DNA of 26,340 nt from a virus. The notes under the pieces are model-generated. The model was not told the origin of the DNA and made no database searches. It saw only the letters and a list, made by a program, of their open reading frames with translations. Every line of letters starts with the position of its first letter. The first letter of the stretch is position 1. The DNA lies in IMG/VR virus record IMGVR_UViG_3300042555_001266, positions 1 through 26,340 of that record; one strand, written 5' to 3'. Shown here in pieces: positions 17,101 through 22,736 of this stretch. Made by a program: the position numbers and the translations under genes.

Positions 17101-18232
17101 ATCTGTGTTAAAGATTGATGATTTCATCCAAACATTAAAAACAAGTTTATTAAAGTCAGTTATTGAAACTCAAAAAGAATCAAGTCCATCGACAAACCTT
17201 GAGAATAGTACAGGTACTAATCAAAACATACAAACACAAACACAATCAACGTTATCTACTCAAAATAAAATTGAAGAATCGGATGCTTGTAAAGAAACAT
17301 TGTATGAAGATTATAAAAAATACACACCTGTGGATAGTCCTACGGAAACATCAATAACTGTTAAAGATGTTCAAACTAAAGTGGTTTCAAGAATTCTTAA
17401 TAAGAATATTACTGATGATAATAAATTAAAGTATGTGATATTTGCGTCTTTATATTTGTCATCATATTATGGGTCATCATTTAAAGCGTATGAAAATAAT
17501 TTCACTAATCTTACATTAATTAGTAAATGGTCTAGTACACCAAGTACGAAATTTTTCTGTAAAACAATGAATTCTGTTTCACAACCATTTATGGTTTTTA
17601 AAAGTATTGATGAAAATATTGATTTTTTAATTGAAAGATATAAGGGTAGAATGGTGACGGTTAAAGACAATTCAAAGGAAGAAATTACTAAATTTATTAT
17701 ATTGAATGACTCTAATGACAAACCTGAAACGGTATATAGTCAGATGGATAAAACACAATTATTAAATATTCAAACTAAAGTTGAAGAGTCAATTAAATTG
17801 TTTAATCCGACATCAGGTAATGTTAGTTCACCACCACCAAAACTAAATCCGTTAGTTGATGTGTATAAGTATGCTCAAACAACACCACCATTATTTGAAA
17901 GTTTAACGATTACAGTCGACCCAAAAATTGATGGTCCAAGAGAAATTTTTAGTATTAACTTTGATTATGAAACTGACGCTAATTGTGCCGCGGGAAGAGG
18001 AACGGGACAACAGTTTAATACTAACTTAATCTCAAATAATAAACAACAGGTTATAATTGAGCTTCAAGACTTATTAGATGATTTGGATTGTTCTAACGTA
18101 CCGTCAAAGGATTCAAAAGGAACTTATAAATTCAAAGTGTCGATTTATACAACCCCTCTTAAACCTGATGGGACAAAAGATAATGCAAGAGCTGATTTTT
18201 ATAAAAGTTACCCAATAACTTTTACCTTATAA
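11132..18232 (+). CDS. Giant baseplate/hub structural protein (2366 residues)
   Basis: The first 270 residues form a conserved-looking structural domain with LGITKIDIRQG, RALFEAGNSSPYAAFF and ELTLKGFYGKGVRYKLML. A Lys/Glu-rich helical part lies near 540-575. Residues about 1810-1990 look like a hub domain, with SSAKMVCTYAGKPSEYL, GNALIQPTMYFNLRYVPMF and GPYMITQVNHVISPGVFET. A Ser/Thr/Gln linker (about 2010-2055) leads to a helical segment (about 2075-2210) that faintly recalls glucosaminidase-type cell wall hydrolases, and the last 110 residues resemble a beta sandwich. The start overlaps gp53-like by 11 bases. T4 spreads baseplate functions over many genes; this phage seems to fuse several, including hub (gp27-like) functions, into one chain. 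The gene alone fills more than a quarter of the window. Structural role is secure from context; domain names are inference. Confidence 0.65.
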   Translation: MVGKTENILVDFDSNNIVIVDPNRVIDDNGVVRDRYVKQEDLVMYANLTCQVFPRTKLALGVAINDAIQTISIASINFLSPGGETYLNNRYVDEITGKGSLQGQALNQPNKTKVTNPKNPDDVYYRQNVRSNGEDKATDNGLLGITKIDIRQGLDFMPTFNISLEDVKGRALFEAGNSSPYAAFFNMPYPMFELTLKGFYGKGVRYKLMLRSFNARYDYSSGNFIVDLIFHTYQYGVISEVSMGYLLATPYMYQSKFSVNPKTGTQSNLVQVTNQNAYKGYEKIKEMYAEYKTKGLIPENFPEITIAQLRYSLENFVKNVLDNFTKQNLTPLNDITEYENILINLRKEIYITQSVSWFEKYMDTKNYLVLKESNFGNVKSLFPASAQNALNQIPFGRGKQYDPKKIYTFKPEIKTFGERENAKTELDKIVKTAVKKLNENRTLGSNGKYTVNNKTKESAINIKDTDFKFNAEFTSDDVDLEQTYFVTKNTKIEPTNEELVKFKADLINKGILKNELTTTYTLKDGERVPVNEYYYYEGKLSFTDKLDDIENQLKKKKREIEEDLTNALYDQLKSTNNGIGFIPTIRNVLAVIFASGEGFIRLLDEVHKKSWDVRDEKVRKNAIFNSSVANANPDAITSGVNEKVPVYPWPTFLQATMGEDGHEKFEPKYPGDSKIIQLTKGYDYTMWPEVEFVEEFIKGFTDRGKSDGVNKSVSNEILDVKRISLNPIEFPISNQVFQSKEEVKYFYEIFERLLFISTTSRLNRISSTSEVIDIVASIVAQSEVINIKESLSNDNPFLIKTLSDYAFSSNNFVNVLRHVSNQGVGVNWQNYIRGIYNTPYIKELNSTNKFLFLDELVIQNPFVRPTVSLDNEDGFIETLTGDSKTNNFDLLDVYPFMDISWIKNQLPGGKNVSKAIEVYNTTKTVSFDKQLKTLTNFSLNNNIIPITNFVYKGDLTIPTPEDYLTQLKMFYNMRTPDKQLITEGNLNYVNYSGGVSNNQTISMLNTPYFVNAIQEGIVKFRNFDKTPFVSAAYLFLNSLPISTLREKYKIYDSGINTELDYIFATLKKFGATHKLPYPLIVKLGSIWHRYKRFVNNGVDILQDAWKNFDYLTNYDPVTSNAAKNYTLTVDGGVIDIILQKNSTFGTDTSTLINTGFYPKLINDMNVFYQGFEVFSAYTNTGIQSGIDDFKVSLKYVPETLIRGDKGFDKANPKRDLKVIPWSVYVETTDSQFVYPLPSMGSIMNQAYNECFSGKTMNIELMSNTSLYNGTVRNFWALPTYGYFDNSKVFKNNPKEYLKEMKVGKPDTSNEKTVQENFGIKGDSSKYADISELFSVFEKDILDLFEEKFLNFSKSMYDINTEVDYGLNFQKLMVEMMKIPKPTGTTSNDIVNDVQTKQLNNINQNLTKFIETSMYVKYGNPGNYDRKLFLSFSNYQITDPYEWTKYQSITPNALPTNNGGVTLSTSKTNYPNEWKALETYIGFSEINKLKYSNNGSYITDFFVDMNVAFTVDNIKTYSPIIKIYATQKLQDYVDSAIIPSNEPNVNSYAILTDGNKIELLPTTNNRLTPVLYDPNKQLLYAGPSRVMFLYSEEELFEDTITDYYGPFGLQDNPIVTKYIRPKGLKLDVPFKSNFNMQNFKGLVDEYIDTLSNFQDKAMNNLMLRLQTALPSITQTPEQITNSKITDTIGKLEHWECFKSLNDKWIAGYEFNNKTLFEDVLLLDRASRNIGDKILVDIYKLKTRLDNLFSSEPTIDMLSFVESILIENNFVVMNLPSYVNFYNVQEVVKKPTPKLEGTLEFANNLFGTFLNVDVRQSSAKMVCTYAGKPSEYLAIKNVDFKFRDDAFDITKASDNPLLEDQKNKEDWATSNRVVGFNVDIGPENQSIFFNFSVGQESGTATAESLEVENMMANMSSGKNSATQSISLYNIYKNRSYTCTVSMMGNALIQPTMYFNLRYVPMFYGPYMITQVNHVISPGVFETTIEGIRQPTASVLKIDDFIQTLKTSLLKSVIETQKESSPSTNLENSTGTNQNIQTQTQSTLSTQNKIEESDACKETLYEDYKKYTPVDSPTETSITVKDVQTKVVSRILNKNITDDNKLKYVIFASLYLSSYYGSSFKAYENNFTNLTLISKWSSTPSTKFFCKTMNSVSQPFMVFKSIDENIDFLIERYKGRMVTVKDNSKEEITKFIILNDSNDKPETVYSQMDKTQLLNIQTKVEESIKLFNPTSGNVSSPPPKLNPLVDVYKYAQTTPPLFESLTITVDPKIDGPREIFSINFDYETDANCAAGRGTGQQFNTNLISNNKQQVIIELQDLLDDLDCSNVPSKDSKGTYKFKVSIYTTPLKPDGTKDNARADFYKSYPITFTL

Positions 18233-18250
18233 TTTTTTCACAGTAAAAGA

Positions 18251-18258
18251 TATTTATT
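18251..18258 (+). promoter_or_regulatory. TATTTATT box upstream of the 74-residue gene
   Basis: ATATTTATTAATA lies in the 41-bp gap after the giant hub gene and ends 15 bases before the ATG at 18274. It differs from the commonest box by one base. Position matches the other boxes. Confidence 0.3.
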
Positions 18259-18273
18259 AATAAACTAAAAGTT

Positions 18274-18498
18274 ATGAATACAAAATTAATATTAGATAAT
18301 TATTTGGGTAAGAATACCAAATATTCTGAAAAGGATGCCGGAAACGGATTTAAACAAGTATGTGATTTAGAAACAGGTGATTGTTATACAATTAGAATGA
18401 AAGACGGGCTTATTGAAAGAGTTGACAATACTATGGCAACTAACAGAAGAGTTCAAGTGGAAACACATAATGGAGTTAAACAATTATTAAACGGGTAA
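18274..18498 (+). CDS. Small protein of unknown function
   Basis: The 74-residue product is not one I recognise. The N-terminal half is hydrophilic with two cysteines close together (QVCDLETGDCYTIRMKDGLIERVDN), which could form a small beta hairpin; the C-terminal half reads ATNRRVQVETHNGVKQLLNG. There is no signal peptide or membrane segment. It is probably expressed as a pair with the next gene, which starts two bases after its stop, and lies at the end of the structural module behind a TATTTATT box. A minor structural or assembly role is possible but unsupported. Coding is likely because it fills the gap tightly and has normal codon use. Confidence 0.65.
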   Translation: MNTKLILDNYLGKNTKYSEKDAGNGFKQVCDLETGDCYTIRMKDGLIERVDNTMATNRRVQVETHNGVKQLLNG

Positions 18499-18500
18499 AA

Positions 18501-19187
18501 ATGAGCGTAGATAAAAAAATATTAGAAGAGATTACACGATTTAATTCGATTAATAGATATATTAACGAACAAGAATTACCTCCACCACCTGTGGAAGACC
18601 CATTAGCGGCGGCACCACCTGCGGACCCATTAGCGGCAGGAGCACCACCTGCGGACCCATTAGCGGCAGGAGCACCACCAGCACCCGCAGCACCAACAGG
18701 TGATGTACCTCAACCTGTAGATATTGAAAATGACCCTGATGTTGAAAAAGTTGGTGACGATGAAAAAAGTGATAATAAAAAAGAATTAGACGTTACTGAA
18801 TTAGTTAATAGTCAAAAGAATGTTGAGGAAAAACAAGAAGAGTACTTCCAACAATTATTTTCTCACTTAGAAAATTTGGAAAGTAAATTAGGTGAGATGG
18901 ATAATATCGTTAATCAATTAAATAGTTTAGAGGCTAAAGTTGAAAAATATAGACAAAAATCACCTGAAGAAAAAATGGAACTTAGAACTTTAGATTCTGG
19001 ACCATTTAATCAAAAATTATCTCAATATTTTGAAGATAAAGAAGAGGATTTTGAAAAATTAGGTAGAGATGAATATATCTTAACTAAAGATGATGTTGAA
19101 GATTTTTCACCTAAAGAAATACAAAAAACATTTAGTGATTTTACCGGTGACGGTGAAGAGGATAATGTTTTTAAAACAAAATACTAA
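18501..19187 (+). CDS. Acidic coiled-coil protein with Pro/Ala repeat near the N-terminus
   Basis: The 228-residue protein starts with a short helix (about 1-24, SVDKKILEEITRFNSINRY). A low-complexity segment with two full ADPLAAGAPP copies and a shorter first copy follows (about 30-75). Then comes an acidic stretch (ENDPDVEKVGDDEKSD), and a long helical, probably coiled-coil region (about 95-155) with heptad-like LENLESKLGEMDNIVNQLN. The C-terminal third is acidic and ends in DGEEDNVFKTKY. It is translationally coupled to the preceding small gene and followed by a strong terminator. I do not recognise a family. Such flexible Pro/Ala linkers plus coiled coils occur in scaffold or virion structural proteins, so a structural or assembly role is the best guess. 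Confidence 0.6.
   Translation: MSVDKKILEEITRFNSINRYINEQELPPPPVEDPLAAAPPADPLAAGAPPADPLAAGAPPAPAAPTGDVPQPVDIENDPDVEKVGDDEKSDNKKELDVTELVNSQKNVEEKQEEYFQQLFSHLENLESKLGEMDNIVNQLNSLEAKVEKYRQKSPEEKMELRTLDSGPFNQKLSQYFEDKEEDFEKLGRDEYILTKDDVEDFSPKEIQKTFSDFTGDGEEDNVFKTKY
18594..18680 (+). repeat. In-frame tandem repeat, about 30-bp unit, coding ADPLAAGAPP
   Basis: Units lie at 18594-18620 (27 bases, lacking one Gly codon), 18621-18650 and 18651-18680. The last two differ only at the final base. The region is much richer in G and C than its surroundings. Recent slippage or unequal recombination is likely. Confidence 0.9.
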
Positions 19188-19201
19188 TCTATAAGTAAGA
19201 G

Positions 19202-19234
19202 AAAAAACTTGTTATAAAAAAACAAGTTTTTTTT
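19202..19234 (+). terminator. Rho-independent terminator ending the structural module
   Basis: AAAAAACTTGTT (19202-19213) pairs with AACAAGTTTTTT (19221-19232) round a seven-base loop, with T continuing to 19234. The inverted A/T arms could also terminate transcription on the opposite strand. Confidence 0.9.
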
Positions 19235-19244
19235 CCCTTACGAT

Positions 19245-19273
19245 TTGACAATACAATATGGCGGACTTATAAT
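19245..19273 (+). promoter_or_regulatory. Perfect consensus sigma70 promoter for the gp32 gene
   Basis: TTGACA at 19245-19250 and TATAAT at 19268-19273 are separated by exactly 17 bases. Both hexamers match the bacterial sigma70 consensus at all positions. The promoter lies just behind the terminator at 19202-19234 and 30 bases before the gp32 ATG. It predicts expression by unmodified host RNA polymerase, as expected for early replication genes. Confidence 0.85.
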
Positions 19274-19303
19274 TAGATAAACAAATAAAATAAATTAAAA
19301 TTT

Positions 19304-20149
19304 ATGGCGACAAACAGTTTAGATGCGGTGTTAGCTCAGTACGAGAAAGCACAACAAACGGGTAACTTTACCCCAAAAATGTCTCAAGAAGAGAGAATGA
19401 AAAGATACTTTGCGGCTATCTTAGGTGATAATGAAAAACAAGGTCAAAAAAGACTTAGAATTCTCCCAACGACAGACGGTTCCTCACCTTTTAAAGAGGC
19501 AATGTTTCACGAAATGTTGATTGATGGTAAGTATATTAAATTATACGACCCAGCGATGGATAATGAACGTTCACCGTTAAATGAGGTGTATGAAGAATTA
19601 TTAATTGAAGGTGATAAAAAATTGGCTTCAGAATATAAATCTCGTAAGTTCTACATCGTTAAAGTTATTGACCGTGATAACGAACAAGATGGTCCTAAAT
19701 TCTGGCGTTTTAAACACAACTATAAAAATGAAGGGATTTTAGATAAAATCATTCCTATTTGGAGAAATAAGGGTGATGTTACTGATTCTGAAAAAGGTCG
19801 TGATTTAATCCTTGAATTGGCTAAAGCTAAAACTCCTAAAGGTAAAGAGTACACTGTTATTCAAACAATTATGTATGATGACCCAGCTCCTTTACACGAA
19901 GATGAGGAAACTAAAAAATCTTGGGCTAACGATGAGTTAACTTGGAGAGACGTTTACTCTAAAAAACCTGTTGAGTATCTTGAAGCAATCGCTCGTGGAG
20001 AAACTCCAAAATGGAATACTGAATTGGGTAAATACACTTACGGTGACTCAACTGAAAGTGAAGAATCATTTGGTGGTTCTAAAGCTAAAACTGAAGTTTA
20101 TGCTGACCCACAAGTTAATGATGAAATCGACGAAGATTTACCATTCTAA
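19304..20149 (+). CDS. Single-stranded DNA-binding protein gp32, zinc-less form
   Basis: At 281 residues it is slightly shorter than T4 gp32 (301). A basic N-terminal part precedes the core, with MSQEERMKRYFAAIL, KRLRILPTTDGSSPF (49-63) and a KYIKLYD segment. The core continues through RKFYIVKVIDRDNE and FWRFKHN, matching the OB-fold of gp32 (ILP, then YxxxilVvkD and vFkyrfGkk in T4). The T4 zinc ligands are absent: the protein has no cysteine. The C-terminus is a Ser/Gly linker and an acidic tip NDEIDEDLPF, closer to bacterial SSB tips (DDDIPF) than to gp32. It coats ssDNA and organises UvsX, helicase and polymerase. It has its own consensus promoter and terminator, fitting high, early expression. 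Confidence 0.88.
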   Translation: MATNSLDAVLAQYEKAQQTGNFTPKMSQEERMKRYFAAILGDNEKQGQKRLRILPTTDGSSPFKEAMFHEMLIDGKYIKLYDPAMDNERSPLNEVYEELLIEGDKKLASEYKSRKFYIVKVIDRDNEQDGPKFWRFKHNYKNEGILDKIIPIWRNKGDVTDSEKGRDLILELAKAKTPKGKEYTVIQTIMYDDPAPLHEDEETKKSWANDELTWRDVYSKKPVEYLEAIARGETPKWNTELGKYTYGDSTESEESFGGSKAKTEVYADPQVNDEIDEDLPF

Positions 20150-20163
20150 CCTAACCTATAGAT

Positions 20164-20197
20164 AGGTAGTGATTTACAAAGTCACTACCTTTTTTTA
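20164..20197 (+). terminator. Rho-independent terminator after gp32
   Basis: AGGTAGTGA (20164-20172) pairs with TCACTACCT (20182-20190) around a nine-base loop, followed by T to 20197. It makes gp32 a one-gene unit or limits read-through into uvsX. No clear promoter is seen between it and the ATG at 20221, so some read-through or an unrecognised promoter must serve uvsX. Confidence 0.92.
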
Positions 20198-20220
20198 TCT
20201 TTTATTTAAAAACACAATAT

Positions 20221-21222
20221 ATGGCAGTAAAGAAAAAGGATTTCTCTTTAGATTCGATTAAAGGGAAGTTTTCAACGAAAACAAAGTATAAAGCTGATAG
20301 TTTTTATGATTGTGGTGAAGAGTTTGCCGACGCTTGTGGTCTACCTGGTCCAAGTAAAGGACATATCAATATGTTCTTAGGTCACTCTAACTCATCTAAA
20401 ACTACCGCAATGATTTTGGCAGCGGCAAACGCACAAAAACAAGGTGACTTACCTGTTTTCATTATCACTGAAAGGAAATGGAATTGGGAACACGCAGTTG
20501 AATTAGGTCTTCAGGCTGAACAAAACTCAGAAGGTGAATGGGATGGTAACTTTATCTTCAACGATAGTTTTGATTACATTGAACAAGCAACAGATTTTAT
20601 TAATCAAATATTGGACGCTCAAGATAAAGGTGAAATTCCTTACAACATTTTATTCTTATGGGATTCTGTTGGTTCAATACCTTGTAAAATGACATTTGAC
20701 GGTAAAGGTGGTAAACAACATAACGCCGCGACTTTTGCTGATAAAATTGGTATGGGTATTTCTGCGAGAATATCTAAAACTAAAAAAGAGGATGTTCCAT
20801 ATTGGGCAAGTATGGTTGTAATTAATCAACCTTGGGTTGAATTACCTGACAACCCATTTGGTCAACCTGAGATTAAAGCAAAAGGTGGTGAGGCGATTTG
20901 GTTAGCATCTTCATTAGTGTTCTTATTTGGTAATCAAAAGAAAGCCGGTATCAATCATATTACCGCAACTAAAAACGGTAGAACAGTTGTTTATGCGACA
21001 AGAACAAAAATCTCAATATTGAAGAACCACGTAAATGGATTATCATATAAAGATGGTAAGATATTAGCGGTTCCTCAAGGTTATATCAAAGATGATAAAT
21101 CTGCGATTGAGAAATACAAAAAAGAATTTTCCGATTATTGGAATAAGAAATTAGGTGGTGAGGGTGACTTTAAACTTAGTGAAGTATTTGTCCCAACAGA
21201 GGAAGAAGAATTCGAAGATTGA
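20221..21222 (+). CDS. uvsX: UvsX-type RecA-like recombinase
   Basis: The 333-residue protein is a RecA-fold ATPase with Walker A GHSNSSKT (54-61), where Ser precedes the catalytic Lys60 as Phe does in T4 UvsX, and Walker B ILFLWDS (143-149). Other segments are FIITERKWNWEHA, containing the probable catalytic Glu, and MVVINQPWVELPDNPFGQPE, the L2/motif region. UvsX forms filaments on ssDNA and drives strand exchange for recombination-dependent replication and repair. It is shorter than T4 UvsX (391), missing part of the terminal regions, and ends in an acidic tail EEEEFED. It follows the gp32 gene, its physiological partner. I do not see UvsY in this window, although the nearby 151-residue protein is in a position to help. 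Confidence 0.92.
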   Translation: MAVKKKDFSLDSIKGKFSTKTKYKADSFYDCGEEFADACGLPGPSKGHINMFLGHSNSSKTTAMILAAANAQKQGDLPVFIITERKWNWEHAVELGLQAEQNSEGEWDGNFIFNDSFDYIEQATDFINQILDAQDKGEIPYNILFLWDSVGSIPCKMTFDGKGGKQHNAATFADKIGMGISARISKTKKEDVPYWASMVVINQPWVELPDNPFGQPEIKAKGGEAIWLASSLVFLFGNQKKAGINHITATKNGRTVVYATRTKISILKNHVNGLSYKDGKILAVPQGYIKDDKSAIEKYKKEFSDYWNKKLGGEGDFKLSEVFVPTEEEEFED

Positions 21223-21247
21223 TTGTAGAACCATTTAATGGTAAAAA

Positions 21248-22249
21248 ATGACTAAAACCTTATTGGTTGATGGAAACAACCTAATTAAAATTGGTGTTCA
21301 CGGGGTGAAAGATTTCTTTCACTCCGGAAAACACATAGGTGGTGTGTGGCACTTTATAAACACATTACGACGATTTATTGAAACAGAAGGTTTTGATAAA
21401 GTTGTTGTATTTTGGGATGGTGATGAGAATTCACTGTCACGAAAAATATTATACCCCCAATACAAAGCGAATCGAAAGACCCCTTTTGATTTAACCAAAG
21501 AAGATTCTATTACCGAACAAAAGGAACGTGTTAAACAATACTTGGAAGAGTTGTTTATAAGACAGGTGTTGGTTGATAATAACGAAGCTGATGATTTGAT
21601 TGCTTACTATTGTCAAATCTCTCCTGATGAAGATAAAACGATATTCTCAGGTGACCGTGATTTAACCCAATTGATTTCGGATAAGGTAAGAGTTTATTTA
21701 CCTGATTTAAAACAATATTACAAACTTGGTGATACTATTAAGTTTAAGGATATTGAAATTCCTCACTATAACGTTAAGACTTACAAGATAATAGCCGGTG
21801 ATAAATCGGATAATATTGATGGTATCTATTACCTTGGGGATAAGACGTTAGCGAAATTATTCCCTGAGCTACTTGACCGAGAAATAAAATTCACCGATAT
21901 TTTAGAAAAAGCCGAACTTTTACACAAAGAGGATAAAGACAATAAAGTTTTACAGAATCTTTTGACGGGTAAGACTAAGAGTGGTATATTTGGTGATGAG
22001 TTTTTTGTTATAAATGAGAAAATAGTTGATTTGTCAAACCCTTTAATAACTGAAGATGGGAAAAACGTAGTAAATGAATATTATTCAGAAACCTTAGACC
22101 CGGATGGTCGAGGTCACAGGAACGTAATTAAAATGATGATGGAAGATGGATTCTTCAAGTTCCTACCAAAAAATGATAATTCTTGGGTGAATTTTTTAAC
22201 ACCCTTTTTAAAATTAACAAGAAAAGAAAAACGAAAGTTTAAAAAGTAA
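21248..22249 (+). CDS. FEN-like 5' nuclease, T4 RNase H type
   Basis: The 333-residue protein has all key acidic motifs of the 5'-3' exonuclease/FEN family: LLVDGNN (D8), VVFWDGD (D57), NNEADDLIAYYC (E113, D115, D116), FSGDRDLTQL (D136, D138) and AGDKSDNIDGI (D185, D188), the last followed by a helix-hairpin-helix GIYYLGDKTLAKLF. T4 RNase H (305 residues) uses these residues to hold two metal ions and remove RNA primers and flaps from lagging-strand fragments. The C-terminal 100 residues end in a Lys/Arg-rich tail (TRKEKRKFKK) that may touch DNA or gp32. It lies 25 bases after uvsX and four bases before the next gene, so it is part of the replication operon. FEN-family membership is certain; the RNase H role is by context. 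Confidence 0.9.
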   Translation: MTKTLLVDGNNLIKIGVHGVKDFFHSGKHIGGVWHFINTLRRFIETEGFDKVVVFWDGDENSLSRKILYPQYKANRKTPFDLTKEDSITEQKERVKQYLEELFIRQVLVDNNEADDLIAYYCQISPDEDKTIFSGDRDLTQLISDKVRVYLPDLKQYYKLGDTIKFKDIEIPHYNVKTYKIIAGDKSDNIDGIYYLGDKTLAKLFPELLDREIKFTDILEKAELLHKEDKDNKVLQNLLTGKTKSGIFGDEFFVINEKIVDLSNPLITEDGKNVVNEYYSETLDPDGRGHRNVIKMMMEDGFFKFLPKNDNSWVNFLTPFLKLTRKEKRKFKK

Positions 22250-22253
22250 AATT

Positions 22254-22709
22254 ATGAAAGAGCAAAACGAATCAACAAAGTTAGAGTTTTTAATGATGGT
22301 TAACGATAACATCATTGTACAACGTTTTTTTAACGTGAAAGATTTTAACCCAAAAGCTAAAAGTTCGGTTGACTTATACGACTTAATTAAAGATTTTAAG
22401 CACGATTTAGAACGTCAATTAAAAATGAAAACAGTTACATATATGTTAGATAATATGTATGAGATAGTTAATAATCCTGCGGTTATGGATACATCATATA
22501 CTGAAGGTCCTGAGTATTTTAACGTATTTATCAAACAAGGTGATGTGACAATTTGTCATAGACAAATCGACGCTAAAATCTATCCACCAAAAATAAGATA
22601 TACCGTGGATGTAAGACCACACCTAAAAAACTTACTTTTATCATTAACTGACATTTTTTCATCAAAAAATTTATCTTTTGAATATGCTGAAGTTAGTTTA
22701 GAGGCGTAA
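22254..22709 (+). CDS. Replication-operon protein of unknown function (151 residues)
   Basis: I do not recognise a named family. The N-terminal half reads TKLEFLMMVNDNIIVQRFFNV, then an Asp/Lys-rich helical segment (DLIKDFKHDLERQLKMKTVTYM); the C-terminal half has YFNVFIKQGDVTICHRQIDA and a helical VRPHLKNLLLSLTDIFSS. It looks like a small mixed alpha/beta protein without membrane segment or signal peptide. It is packed between the 5' nuclease (4-base gap) and the helicase (27-base gap, which holds a TATTTATC box), which suggests a replication or recombination accessory such as a mediator or loader. T4 UvsY is similar in size (137 residues), but I see no motif that would justify that name. 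Confidence 0.75.
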   Translation: MKEQNESTKLEFLMMVNDNIIVQRFFNVKDFNPKAKSSVDLYDLIKDFKHDLERQLKMKTVTYMLDNMYEIVNNPAVMDTSYTEGPEYFNVFIKQGDVTICHRQIDAKIYPPKIRYTVDVRPHLKNLLLSLTDIFSSKNLSFEYAEVSLEA

Positions 22710-22717
22710 TATTTATC
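22710..22717 (+). promoter_or_regulatory. TATTTATC box upstream of the helicase gene
   Basis: TATTTATC overlaps the end of the preceding TAA stop codon (22707-22709 followed by TATTTATC) and ends 19 bases before the ATG at 22737. One mismatch to TATTTATA. It is the only such box in the replication module and may boost helicase and reductase genes. Confidence 0.3.
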
Positions 22718-22736
22718 TAAAAATACAAAAAGATAT

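Noticed and set aside
18219-18249. Possible hairpin CTTTTAC...GTAAAAG after the giant hub gene
   Set aside because: It is only 7 bp of mostly A/T, with a 17-base loop and no T run behind it, so it is not a convincing terminator.
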